The notes beneath the pieces were generated by a model that saw only the letters and a list, made by a program, of their open reading frames with translations, was not told where the DNA came from and did no database searches. The position numbers and the translations under genes were made by a program. A stretch of 42,955 bases of DNA from Bacteroidales bacterium (lineage in GTDB: Bacteria; Bacteroidota; Bacteroidia; Bacteroidales; UBA1715): NCBI GenBank assembly GCA_024409235.1, contig JAKSUA010000020.1:1-42955 (forward strand), written 5' to 3'. This document shows positions 1-6,436 of the stretch, in pieces. Numbering within the stretch: the first letter of the stretch is position 1; every line of letters starts with the position of its first letter.

Positions 1-92
1 CCAACACCCGACTTCATGGCGAGTTCCTCCTGCGTCAAGCCGTATTCCTTGCGCAGGTCCTTTACCGTCTGCGATAATTGTGTTCTTTTCAT
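1..92 (-). CDS. HTH (XRE/HipB-like) transcriptional regulator, N-terminus only
   Basis: The reading frame starts at an ATG at 92 and runs off the left edge of the window, leaving about 30 residues. They begin MKRTQLSQTVKDLRKEYGL and continue TQEELAMKSGV, which matches the first helices of an XRE-type helix-turn-helix (the LTQEELA signature). Short proteins of this type in Bacteroidales are often antitoxin-like or autoregulatory, and the HipB-like N-terminus suggests this, but no partner gene is visible. Three operator-like repeats lie directly upstream at 131-231 and support autoregulation. The rest of the protein is outside the window, so its class cannot be settled. Confidence 0.6.
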   Translation of the reverse strand, partial: MKRTQLSQTVKDLRKEYGLTQEELAMKSGV

Positions 93-130
93 AGAAAACT
101 TTCCTTGAGTTTGTTGAAAGAAATGCTAAA

Positions 131-231
131 TTACATCTTATCGGATGCAAAAATATAACTTATTTCTCAAATTACATTATTTCGGATATAAAAACACCAA
201 CTTTTAACAATTCATATCTTTTCGGATGTAA
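131..231. promoter_or_regulatory. Three operator-like repeats upstream of the HTH gene
   Basis: Three similar 20-base blocks start at 131, 172 and 212. Each has the core TTWTCGGAT preceded by a CAT or ATAT half, and the first reads CATC...GATG as an inverted repeat. Spacing is 41 and 40 bases, about four helical turns, so bound dimers would sit on one face of the DNA. HipB-type regulators are known to bind several such sites ahead of their own operon. Assignment to the HTH gene at 92 is by position only. Confidence 0.5.
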
Positions 232-270
232 TTTTGCTAAAAGTCGGGGTTATTAGATCGCCGCAAGGTT

Positions 271-309
271 CTTGCTTGAGGCAAGCGTCTCCTACGTCGC
301 CGAGCGACG
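271..309. repeat. Two adjacent short hairpins
   Basis: CTTGC/GCAAG arms (271-275 and 281-285) and CGTCGC/GCGACG arms (295-300 and 304-309) form two small stem-loops. They lie between the divergent HTH gene and the histidine kinase tail. No T-run follows either, so a classical terminator is not convincing. They may mark a module junction. Confidence 0.35.
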
Positions 310-356
310 CACATTATTTTAATTACCCTATATCTCGATTTGGGTATTTATAACCA

Positions 357-458
357 TTATTTCAGATTCGGCACTTTCACATAGAATGACGTTCCGTGTC
401 CTGACTTAGACTTGACTTCTATCTTTCCCTCATGCAGGGTGATCGTTGATTTGAAAAC
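357..458 (-). pseudogene. Sensor histidine kinase, C-terminal remnant
   Basis: Only the end of the ATPase domain of a histidine kinase remains: residues STITLHEGKIEVKSKSG, then HGTSFYVKVPNLK and a TAA stop at 359-357. This fits the last strands of HATPase_c, which usually read LHxGxIxVxSxxGxGTxFxxxLP. The N, G1, F and G2 boxes and the whole dimerisation domain are missing, so the fragment cannot act. The upstream limit is uncertain within about 20 bases because the frame runs on without a stop but stops resembling a kinase. Its orientation matches the truncated response regulator at 10639-11229, and the two are probably parts of one kinase-regulator pair linked to mgtA. Confidence 0.6.
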
Positions 459-630
459 GTACTTCATCATCTTGAGGAACAGGTTCATCTCCAAGGAATT
501 CTTCTTGCCAACACGCTACTTTGTAACGTATTTGCTCATTCAACTCATCCAAGGATTTATAAATGTAGTTCACCACCTCCGGCAGTTCGCCTTCTAACTC
601 TATTAGCTCATTAAGAATGTATAGTTCCAT
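430..630 (-). CDS. Small ORF at the end of the RM operon
   Basis: This 66-residue acidic protein has an ATG that shares one base with the stop of the specificity subunit gene (TAATG), which suggests translational coupling and a real start. The N-terminal part (LNELIELEGELPEVVNYIYK) is likely helical. I recognise no family. The last few codons read in a second frame through the histidine kinase remnant, so the original C-terminus may have been lost at the junction and the stop at 432-430 may be accidental. It could be a small accessory protein of the restriction system or simply a truncated gene. Confidence 0.45.
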   Translation of the reverse strand: MELYILNELIELEGELPEVVNYIYKSLDELNEQIRYKVACWQEEFLGDEPVPQDDEVRFQINDHPA

Positions 631-1718
631 TATACTTGTATTTCTTTGTTGAGAAGATTCTGGATTTTGGCCTGTATCAAATTAATCTTGTCCTTGTAGA
701 TTTCTGCTCTATCAAACATCTCTACCAACGATTTCTGTTCCTCAATGGAAGGAATGTCGATAACAACATTTTTGAAGAACCCTGTCATATTCCAAGTTCC
801 ATTATCAGAGGATGATGCATAGTTCAAGAATTCCATTTTATACTGTATAGCAAGCCACTTCAAATCTATTATATAAGGACTATCCTCCTTCACATACAGA
901 ATATAGGCATCGTCATTAAGAGTATAATTTCCTGGTTCAAGGAACAGAGTAGTACCAGCTTTTCCTTTTCTGACAACAAGAAGTCCTGCTTTGTTTTCAA
1001 AAACCTTAAGATCACGGCCATTTATCTTACACATCGGAATTTCTCCTAACATGTTTTCCTCTTGAGTGGCACTTGAGAGTATCTTGTATTTTTTTCCAGA
1101 AACAATTGATCTATTGTAAACAAATTCTTCCGTCAGATTAGAATTTCCGCTTAAATATTCCAAGCATTCTTGAATACGGACATTAGTCTTTTGGTATTTA
1201 TTATATGACCAATACAATTTTTTTGATAACAGGCATTCCAAATGTTCTAATAATGTATTCAAACAATTATGTTGCTCTTTTATTTGCAGTTCTTTGTTTA
1301 CAACATTTGAACTTTCAGAAAAATCAGAAGGGATGTCTATGGTAAGATTCTCGACAATATCCTTATTCAAGTAGCTTACACCTTCCTTGCTTGTCTGAAT
1401 AGACACAAACAACTGTGGAAGTTTCAAAAGAAACCAATTAAGGTCAATTTTATCCCTCCATTCTGCTTTAGGAATTAATACGGCAGTATTGTTTGCATCA
1501 AATATCTCTTTCTGCAAAAAAACCATTCCGTAATTTCCTTTGGTCGGATATGTAAGGCATGGAAGATCTTCCAAAGATACCAATGCCCTATCCCAGTAAC
1601 CCTTTATCTGGTTTCTGGCTGTCAGGACAGGAATGCATCCTTGGCTATTATACAATTCTTCATCCGTTATCTGGTGTCCCTGAATAACTTTGAATATTTC
1701 GCTTATTTTATATTGCAT
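630..1718 (-). CDS. Restriction-modification specificity subunit (HsdS/BcgIB-like)
   Basis: This 362-residue protein is the DNA-recognition subunit. It has two target-recognition domains in tandem, each followed by a helical spacer. The first covers roughly residues 1-130 (IPVLTARNQIKGYWD, then YLNKDIVENLTIDIPS). The second covers roughly 205-330 (GEIPMCKINGRDLKV, then MTGFFKNVVIDIPSIEEQ). The repeated IDIPS element before each spacer helix is typical of HsdS proteins. Length is close to that of BcgI subunit B. The gene overlaps the end of the nuclease-methyltransferase gene by 16 bases. The two domains would each read half of a bipartite site, which cannot be predicted here. No frameshift or truncation is seen. 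Confidence 0.85.
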   Translation of the reverse strand: MQYKISEIFKVIQGHQITDEELYNSQGCIPVLTARNQIKGYWDRALVSLEDLPCLTYPTKGNYGMVFLQKEIFDANNTAVLIPKAEWRDKIDLNWFLLKLPQLFVSIQTSKEGVSYLNKDIVENLTIDIPSDFSESSNVVNKELQIKEQHNCLNTLLEHLECLLSKKLYWSYNKYQKTNVRIQECLEYLSGNSNLTEEFVYNRSIVSGKKYKILSSATQEENMLGEIPMCKINGRDLKVFENKAGLLVVRKGKAGTTLFLEPGNYTLNDDAYILYVKEDSPYIIDLKWLAIQYKMEFLNYASSSDNGTWNMTGFFKNVVIDIPSIEEQKSLVEMFDRAEIYKDKINLIQAKIQNLLNKEIQV

Positions 1719-3808
1719 AACTCGTCTAATACTGCAGAGATCTCTTCTTTAATTAGTTCATATTCTTCCATGAAACTTTTTTCGTCAACGAAATTTGGTT
1801 CATACGGACGCAAGTATTTCTCTGGAAGAAGAGTATAATAGATATCAGATGTTATGGTCTTCATCTGTATAAAACCACCTTTTCTAAGTGATACATTTTC
1901 GCCCTTGTCGGTTTTCCATTCACTTGGTTTATCCTTGTCATCAAAAGCTTTCCAACGCTGAAACAATATGCTTTTCTGTTCATTGCCTTCATTGTCAGAG
2001 TAACCAGAAACTTCATCGTGAAGCCATTGCTGGTTCTCGTTTCTCAAACGTGTGGGGAAACGCTTATCACTATTGGCGTAGCCGTCATTATCAATGATGT
2101 ACATCCATATAGGACTTGTTTGAAATTTGCCTGTTGCACGGTTCTCAATCACGCCACCAACATAGTTGCGGTTGTGCTTTTTGGTCAGGAAAATCGCGTA
2201 GGTTTTCTCCTTGGTGTAAGGGGCAAAGGCAAACTTGGGCAGCGAGATGATTGCATCAATCGTACAAACAGACATGATCTCCTCACGCAGTTTCTTGAAG
2301 GAAGGGTTTTCGAGTATGCCATCTGGAGTGATGATGCATGCTTTACCATTTACCTTCAAAAGGTCGATATTCTTGCACAGGAAAGCGACCTCCATTCGGT
2401 AGGAATTGAGCACATCTGTGTGTGCAAGGATAGTACCTGCTCCGTATGGAGGATTGGTTATGATGTAGTCATATTGATCGTTCTTAAGCATCTCATTGCC
2501 ACGTGGCTTCTCTGGCACAAGTGAGTTGTCACAGAACATGTTAGTATGGCCGTCACCAACGAGAAACATATTCAACTTTGTTCTTGAGATGTTCTCACCC
2601 TTGATGTCAAGTCCATAGAAACATTCCTGGCTGAGGAATTTCTGTGCCTCGTCACTCAATGTTCCTGAAGCATCATAATTTGCACGGAGCACCTTGAAAC
2701 TTTCAGTCAACATACCACCAGTACCACAAGTAGGGTCAGCCACCTTTATTTTTCGATTACCGTCATAAACATCTTCGTCCTTGAGAAGCAACTCTGCGAG
2801 TACATGTGCATAGTGACGACGAGTAAAATATTGTCCGAAATCCTTCTTCTCTTTACTACTTGCAAACTGTTCATAGACGGCACCGAATAAATCGAAACCT
2901 GCACCATGCATAGGACGCATGGAATCTACAATACTATAAATTGACTGAAGAACCGTTGGTTTGACTTTGGCATCTGCTCCCGAGATAAGGTCTTTCACTA
3001 TTCCCAACATTATACTGAACTCTTCAAATCCCGAGCCTTCTTCGGCCAGGCGGTCAATGTAGGTGATGAGCAAATTACGAAGTTTGTTAGCTTTGGTCGT
3101 ATCCTCTTCGCCATTGGAAGGCAAGTACTGTCTGCCATCTGACCAGTATTCGTAGGCATCGTTCCTCGTCTTGTCGATTTCAGCTTTCTCTTCGTAGTAC
3201 TCCAACGCAATAAGACCAATGGCAAGGTTTATCTTTTCATCATTGGTAATATTGATGGCGCGATACTCTTCCTGAAGCTCCCACAATTTCTTGTTGAATA
3301 CTGCCTCTGATACAGAAGAAAGCGAGTCAACACCCATCTTGATGTTCGTATCGGATGGAGAGGCATCAAGTTTATTCTTGATGATACGGAAAACGTCAAG
3401 CGTTTGGAATTCAGAGATGAGTTTGCCATTGAGGGTGATGCGTTCTCCGTTTTGCGTATTGTAGAAGTATGTTGTTCTGCAATTTGTAACGCCAAAGAAT
3501 GGAATGCCTAATTTGGGGGCTTTTTCTATGCCTTGTGTGTATGCATCCTTCCAATCACGGTCACCAACATTGCATGTTTCATCTTTCGCCTCTACGTAGC
3601 AGAGGAGATTCTTTATGAACTCGTGATTGTTATTACCATCATATTCTACGTTAGAAATGAGCAAGTCGGGACGTTTGGACCCCGTGAACTCAACAAATGT
3701 AGTATCATTAACAATCTGTCGAGCTGGAATACCCAACTGGTTAATCAGCACTTCTGTTATAAGACGTGCTACAGAAAGTGCTTCTTTCTTTACTGTTTTT
3801 TTTGCCAT
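1703..3808 (-). CDS. Fused restriction nuclease and N6-adenine DNA methyltransferase (BcgI-A-like)
   Basis: This 701-residue protein joins cutting and methylating activity. Near the N-terminus, RPD (P47-D48) followed by YVEAK (E73, K75) forms a PD-(D/E)XK nuclease motif, and a GIPFFGVTN strand follows as in type I and IIG nuclease domains. The rest is an HsdM-type gamma methyltransferase: an FGQYFTRR entry motif, motif I as DPTCGTGGM (SAM binding) and motif IV as NPPYG (catalysis on adenine). BcgI subunit A has the same architecture and similar length, so the system is probably type IIB/IIG-like rather than classical type I. That fits the absence of a separate helicase-nuclease HsdR gene in the window. 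It lies 12 bases after the controller gene and overlaps the specificity gene. Confidence 0.85.
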   Translation of the reverse strand: MAKKTVKKEALSVARLITEVLINQLGIPARQIVNDTTFVEFTGSKRPDLLISNVEYDGNNNHEFIKNLLCYVEAKDETCNVGDRDWKDAYTQGIEKAPKLGIPFFGVTNCRTTYFYNTQNGERITLNGKLISEFQTLDVFRIIKNKLDASPSDTNIKMGVDSLSSVSEAVFNKKLWELQEEYRAINITNDEKINLAIGLIALEYYEEKAEIDKTRNDAYEYWSDGRQYLPSNGEEDTTKANKLRNLLITYIDRLAEEGSGFEEFSIMLGIVKDLISGADAKVKPTVLQSIYSIVDSMRPMHGAGFDLFGAVYEQFASSKEKKDFGQYFTRRHYAHVLAELLLKDEDVYDGNRKIKVADPTCGTGGMLTESFKVLRANYDASGTLSDEAQKFLSQECFYGLDIKGENISRTKLNMFLVGDGHTNMFCDNSLVPEKPRGNEMLKNDQYDYIITNPPYGAGTILAHTDVLNSYRMEVAFLCKNIDLLKVNGKACIITPDGILENPSFKKLREEIMSVCTIDAIISLPKFAFAPYTKEKTYAIFLTKKHNRNYVGGVIENRATGKFQTSPIWMYIIDNDGYANSDKRFPTRLRNENQQWLHDEVSGYSDNEGNEQKSILFQRWKAFDDKDKPSEWKTDKGENVSLRKGGFIQMKTITSDIYYTLLPEKYLRPYEPNFVDEKSFMEEYELIKEEISAVLDELCNIK

Positions 3809-3820
3809 TGTCGTTAGTTG

Positions 3821-4135
3821 TTAATTAGTTACTCTATGTGTTGAGCCGTAACCATATTCTGTTATATCTTCTGCAACGATGCTGATTGCCTCACTTGCCA
3901 ACTCTTCTTCCATGAGAATCGAGTAAACTTGACCTGCTAACCAGTACTTGATAAGTTCATCTGAGGGTAAACTGTAGATGCTGGCTAATTTCTCTACCAT
4001 TTCACGTTTCATCTTGCGTTCACCCTTTTCAAAACGATTGTAGAGCGCAACATCTATTTCCAACAATGCAGCAAGCTGCCGCTGGGTCATTTTGTGTTGC
4101 TCGCGTAACTCTTTTATCTTTTCTCTGAATTGCAT
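3821..4135 (-). CDS. HTH (XRE) controller protein of the RM operon
   Basis: This 104-residue protein opens with a helix-turn-helix: REKIKELREQHKMTQRQLAA, then LLEIDVALYNRFEKGERKM. The C-terminal tail is helical and acidic. It is the first gene of the restriction operon, 12 bases before the nuclease-methyltransferase. Small XRE proteins in this position act as controller (C) proteins that delay nuclease expression until methylation is complete, and that role is likely here. Inverted repeats just upstream (4145-4258) would be its binding sites. It is somewhat longer than the usual C protein of about 80 residues, so a plain repressor is also possible. Confidence 0.75.
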   Translation of the reverse strand: MQFREKIKELREQHKMTQRQLAALLEIDVALYNRFEKGERKMKREMVEKLASIYSLPSDELIKYWLAGQVYSILMEEELASEAISIVAEDITEYGYGSTHRVTN

Positions 4136-4144
4136 GATTTAATC

Positions 4145-4258
4145 TTGTTGACCATTTCCGGCAACAAAATTACAGAGAAAATCTCAAAACACCAAAGAAA
4201 AATCCTAGTTTGTTGACAAAATCAGTCAACATCTGTCATATAAATCAACAATTTTGTT
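4145..4258. promoter_or_regulatory. Candidate operators for the RM controller protein
   Basis: Three inverted repeats lie upstream of the controller start. TGTTGAC/GTCAACA arms with a 7-base spacer (4211-4231) are perfect. TTGTTG/CAACAA arms (4145-4167) have an 11-base spacer. AACAA/TTGTT arms (4247-4258) are short. All share a TTGTTGA-type half site, which suggests one protein binds them all. C-protein operons commonly carry two or more such sites for activation and then repression. Confidence 0.5.
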
Positions 4259-4324
4259 AAAACACGGCTTACATTATGGCAATTCTGTACGGCTTGAACC
4301 AAGAAACAGTGTCATTAATGCCTC

Positions 4325-4370
4325 GGAATTGTGCGCGAAGGAATTGTGGCACGATTTTTTTGTATGTTTG
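4325..4370 (+). promoter_or_regulatory. Tandem GGAATTGTG repeat and possible -7 box
   Basis: GGAATTGTG occurs at 4325-4333 and again at 4340-4348, a 15-base period. A TATGTTTG sequence at 4363-4370 fits the Bacteroidota -7 box (TAnnTTTG). The element lies between the restriction operon and the first mgtA fragment, close to the inferred junction. It could be a plus-strand promoter, but no well-spaced -33 box is clear. Confidence 0.25.
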
Positions 4371-4373
4371 GAG

Positions 4374-4417
4374 CTCTAACAATTTTCTAATACCGTTCTA
4401 ATCATTCTCTAATCGTT
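4374..4417 (+). promoter_or_regulatory. Four tandem 11-base response-regulator sites, mgtA copy 1
   Basis: Four direct repeats with the core YTCTAAY start at 4374, 4385, 4396 and 4407, exactly 11 bases apart. OmpR/PhoB-family regulators bind tandem sites with this period as head-to-tail dimers. The same array precedes mgtA copy 2 at 11301-11344, where it faces an OmpR-family regulator gene. Here the regulator gene has been replaced by the restriction operon. Confidence 0.6.
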
Positions 4418-4500
4418 TATTTCACAGCATATTAGGATTTTTGCTGCCGATTTTAATAAACGGATTGTTTAACTTATTGAACACGAAAGGAGAACAAAGA

Positions 4501-5025
4501 ATGATGAAGAATCTTTTCAATTTCAAGAAGAGCCCAATGACGAGGGCTGTTTACAACAGCGAGTATGCCCGTTTTGTATCTCGCCAGTCGTTGGAACATG
4601 TTTATAGCACACTCAACGCTTGCCGACGTGGATTGAATGAGCATGATGTGGAGAGTCGCCGGAGGAAGTTTGGTGAGAACATCGTGGTGCACGAGGAACG
4701 CACTAATCCCGTGAAACTGTTTGTGTCAGCTTTCATCAATCCGTTTATCGGTGTGCTGACGGCATTGATCCTTATCTCGTTTGTGCTCGATGTGGTGTTG
4801 GCAGATTCATGCGAACAGGATTGGGCCTCCATTATTATAATAAGTACAATGGTTGTATTCTCTGCTATTCTGCGTTTTGTGCAGGAACTGAAGGCGGGAC
4901 GGTCGAGCGATGCACTGCTCCGGATGGTGAAGAACACGTGCTATGTGGAGCGTGCCAACACGAGAGCGGAGAGATTCCTGTGGAGGAATTTGTGCCGGGT
5001 GACATCGTGCTGCTAAGTGCGGACC
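4501..5025 (+). pseudogene. mgtA: Mg2+-transporting P-type ATPase (MgtA-like) 5' fragment, copy 1
   Basis: This is the N-terminal part of a P3-type ATPase: cytosolic N-terminal region, the FINPFIGVLTALILIS membrane segment, a second membrane segment and the start of the actuator domain. Compared with copy 2, one base is missing near 4959 (CCAACACGAG against CTAACAACGAG). The frame therefore changes and the first frame stops at 5016 after 172 residues from this ATG. Homology resumes in another frame (ESGEIPVEEFVPGDIVLLS) and ends near 5025, before the TGES loop, the DKTG phosphorylation site and the ATP domain. It cannot transport ions. The start was chosen by alignment to copy 2. A 241-base stretch is identical to copy 2. 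Confidence 0.85.
4537..4777 (+). repeat. mgtA: 241-base direct repeat, copy 1 (within mgtA fragment)
   Basis: Base-by-base comparison shows perfect identity with 11459-11699 in the same orientation. The sequences on both sides differ at many positions, including the first 12 codons and the region after 4777. A perfectly conserved block inside otherwise diverged homologues points to recent gene conversion or crossover. Confidence 0.85.
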
Positions 5026-5126
5026 AATGATTCAGGGGTAATCTCGCGAGTAACATACACCTTACTCTGCCCTAAGCAGAGAGCTGCGTTTGCCATGAGC
5101 ATCGTAGCAAGGAAAATCTTTTTCAT
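5013..5126 (-). pseudogene. Secreted DUF362-like protein, N-terminal remnant
   Basis: An ATG at 5126 starts a 37-residue frame with a clear signal peptide (MKKIFLATMLMANAALCLGQ) followed by SKVYVTREITPESLVR. The mature start resembles Bacteroidales exported DUF362 proteins, which begin KVYxTxxITPESLVxIY, so the family call is by memory of that pattern and is tentative. Homology breaks where the sequence meets the mgtA fragment, and a TAG stop follows at 5015-5013. The start and promoter look intact, so a short exported peptide might still be made, but the functional domain is lost. Confidence 0.5.
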
Positions 5127-5127
5127 A

Positions 5128-5170
5128 AACGGAGTAATTTTGAAGATTTACACTGCAAAATTACTCCGTT
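5128..5170. promoter_or_regulatory. Perfect 14-base inverted repeat in a promoter leader
   Basis: AACGGAGTAATTTT (5128-5141) and its exact complement AAAATTACTCCGTT (5157-5170) flank a 15-base loop. The repeat ends two bases before the ATG of the DUF362-like remnant. On the minus strand the outer arm contains TAATTTTGC, a -7 box, so the structure spans both promoter and leader. It could be an operator or an RNA hairpin controlling translation. Confidence 0.6.
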
Positions 5171-5192
5171 AGAGTGCCGACATGCGGCACAA
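5153..5192 (-). repeat. Left copy of a 40-base promoter-like direct repeat flanking the cassette
   Basis: Aligns without gaps to 9861-9900 in the same orientation at 30 of 40 positions. On the minus strand both read a GYGCCGCATSTYGGCAC palindrome, ten bases, then TAATTTTGCAG. In this copy the palindrome (5174-5190) is perfect: GTGCCG, five bases, CGGCAC. It occupies the place where a -33 box would lie, which suggests a repressor or activator site. The nuclease gene stops eight bases away. Confidence 0.55.
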
Positions 5193-5199
5193 TCAAGAA

Positions 5200-6432
5200 T
5201 TATTTTATAAGACCAGATATTTTTTCCAAGTATTTTTTAATGGTCTCTTCTCTATTTTTTGGAACCATAATACGTTCAAAGGTATCTTTGTCCAATAGGT
5301 CATTAAGGCAAACTTCTGGCTCAAAATCTATTCGGCAGAACCATCCATCGTCCTCATTATCGTCCGACTTTGGTTTAGTCGTATTAGTCATCTTGTCAAC
5401 GCCGATAAAGAACTTTCCTTTATCATTGCTATTGGATTGAATTGTCCACACACAACCATGTTTATCCGGAATACGGAGGTAGATATCATCAGATTTCTTG
5501 TGACCAAAGATGAAATTAGTGACCGCCTCATATAGCGGAGTCTGGCGATCTTCAATAGTATAACCAGCTGTAGTCAAAGCAGATGATAATTCATTAAGAA
5601 AATTATCAATACCATGCCAGAAAATGTCCTTCTTTTTTAGAGCTAACAAGTTGTCCTCGCATTGTATCATCTTCCGAGCCTCTTCCGGATATTTACCAGC
5701 CAAGCGGGCAAGCTCTTGATGTAATTTAACATCTCCAGCCAGTTTGTCTATCAGGTCTCGATATTGTTCAATGGCAGATTTAACGTAAGGGCGATTGTAG
5801 ACTTCATCGAGACAGAGCAGGTCATTAAGCCACTCGCAAATCTCTATACGATATTGAATAAGTTTTACAGAGCGAGGTTCATGGTTATCAGAAAGATGAA
5901 GATAACCTTTCTCCTTAGTTCCAAGGCTTTCAACTGATGGTTTATGACCGTCAAGCGTAAGATAATAGACTTCCACTCGCTTATCCTCGTATGTTTTGTC
6001 CCGTTTGTCGGAATCTTTGTCGGAATCTTTGCCGGTTATATAACGATGATATCCTTCCAATTGCCCCCGGTCGAGATGGTTGCTATCAGTGGCATAGATT
6101 TTATTCTCTACAATAATGGCAAAGCCTTCTATTTTATCCTCGATAAGGATGTCTATCTCCTTGTCCTCTGACCAATTAGAGGGATTCCAGCCAGGTGTAA
6201 CCTTCGTATCAGGCCCAGCATGAAAATTACTAATAATTCTCTTGAGCAACAACTCTAGCGGACGAGTACCCAAATTCAAAGGATTATCCGGATTGGGGTC
6301 GAGCAGTGAGGCAATGAAGCGAGAATGCAACTGCACCTCGTCAGATTCCTTGCGTAAAGCCCTAAAAACATTGAATGCTTCGTGACATTCAATAGGTTTT
6401 AATTTATTGAGTTCTTGCTGAAGCCCTTGCAT
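5200..6432 (-). CDS. PD-(D/E)XK nuclease family protein (PDDEXK_4-like)
   Basis: Chosen from the ATG at 6432, four bases after the stop of the preceding gene, this gives 410 residues. An N-terminal LHSRFIASLLDP motif (residues 35-46) is followed by EIDILIEDK (D94) and AIIVENKIYATD (E109, K111), then QLEGYHRYI. This is the D...ExK...QLxxY layout of the PDDEXK_4 group of nuclease-like proteins, common in defence loci. The C-terminal half is alpha/beta and unassigned. A catalytic role on nucleic acid is therefore likely but unproven. It is the last gene of a four-gene minus-strand cassette with WYL and membrane-glycosylase-like partners, and has no visible methyltransferase partner. An upstream in-frame start at 6477 would overlap the previous gene by 41 bases and is less likely. 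Confidence 0.75.
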   Translation of the reverse strand: MQGLQQELNKLKPIECHEAFNVFRALRKESDEVQLHSRFIASLLDPNPDNPLNLGTRPLELLLKRIISNFHAGPDTKVTPGWNPSNWSEDKEIDILIEDKIEGFAIIVENKIYATDSNHLDRGQLEGYHRYITGKDSDKDSDKRDKTYEDKRVEVYYLTLDGHKPSVESLGTKEKGYLHLSDNHEPRSVKLIQYRIEICEWLNDLLCLDEVYNRPYVKSAIEQYRDLIDKLAGDVKLHQELARLAGKYPEEARKMIQCEDNLLALKKKDIFWHGIDNFLNELSSALTTAGYTIEDRQTPLYEAVTNFIFGHKKSDDIYLRIPDKHGCVWTIQSNSNDKGKFFIGVDKMTNTTKPKSDDNEDDGWFCRIDFEPEVCLNDLLDKDTFERIMVPKNREETIKKYLEKISGLIK

Positions 6433-6436
6433 ACAG

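Noticed and set aside
271..309. A tRNA or structured RNA gene
   Set aside because: The two hairpins do not form a cloverleaf and there is no acceptor stem or CCA-like end.
2018..2524. A 168-codon open frame on the plus strand
   Set aside because: It is antisense to the methyltransferase domain, which has clear motifs, and its translation shows no recognisable features.
630..3808. Classical type I restriction system
   Set aside because: No HsdR gene is present, and the methyltransferase has its own PD-(D/E)XK motif, which fits a BcgI-like two-subunit system better.
4951..4970. The frameshift in mgtA copy 1 as a programmed event
   Set aside because: It is a one-base loss without a slippery run, in a gene that is truncated anyway; decay or a read error is more likely.
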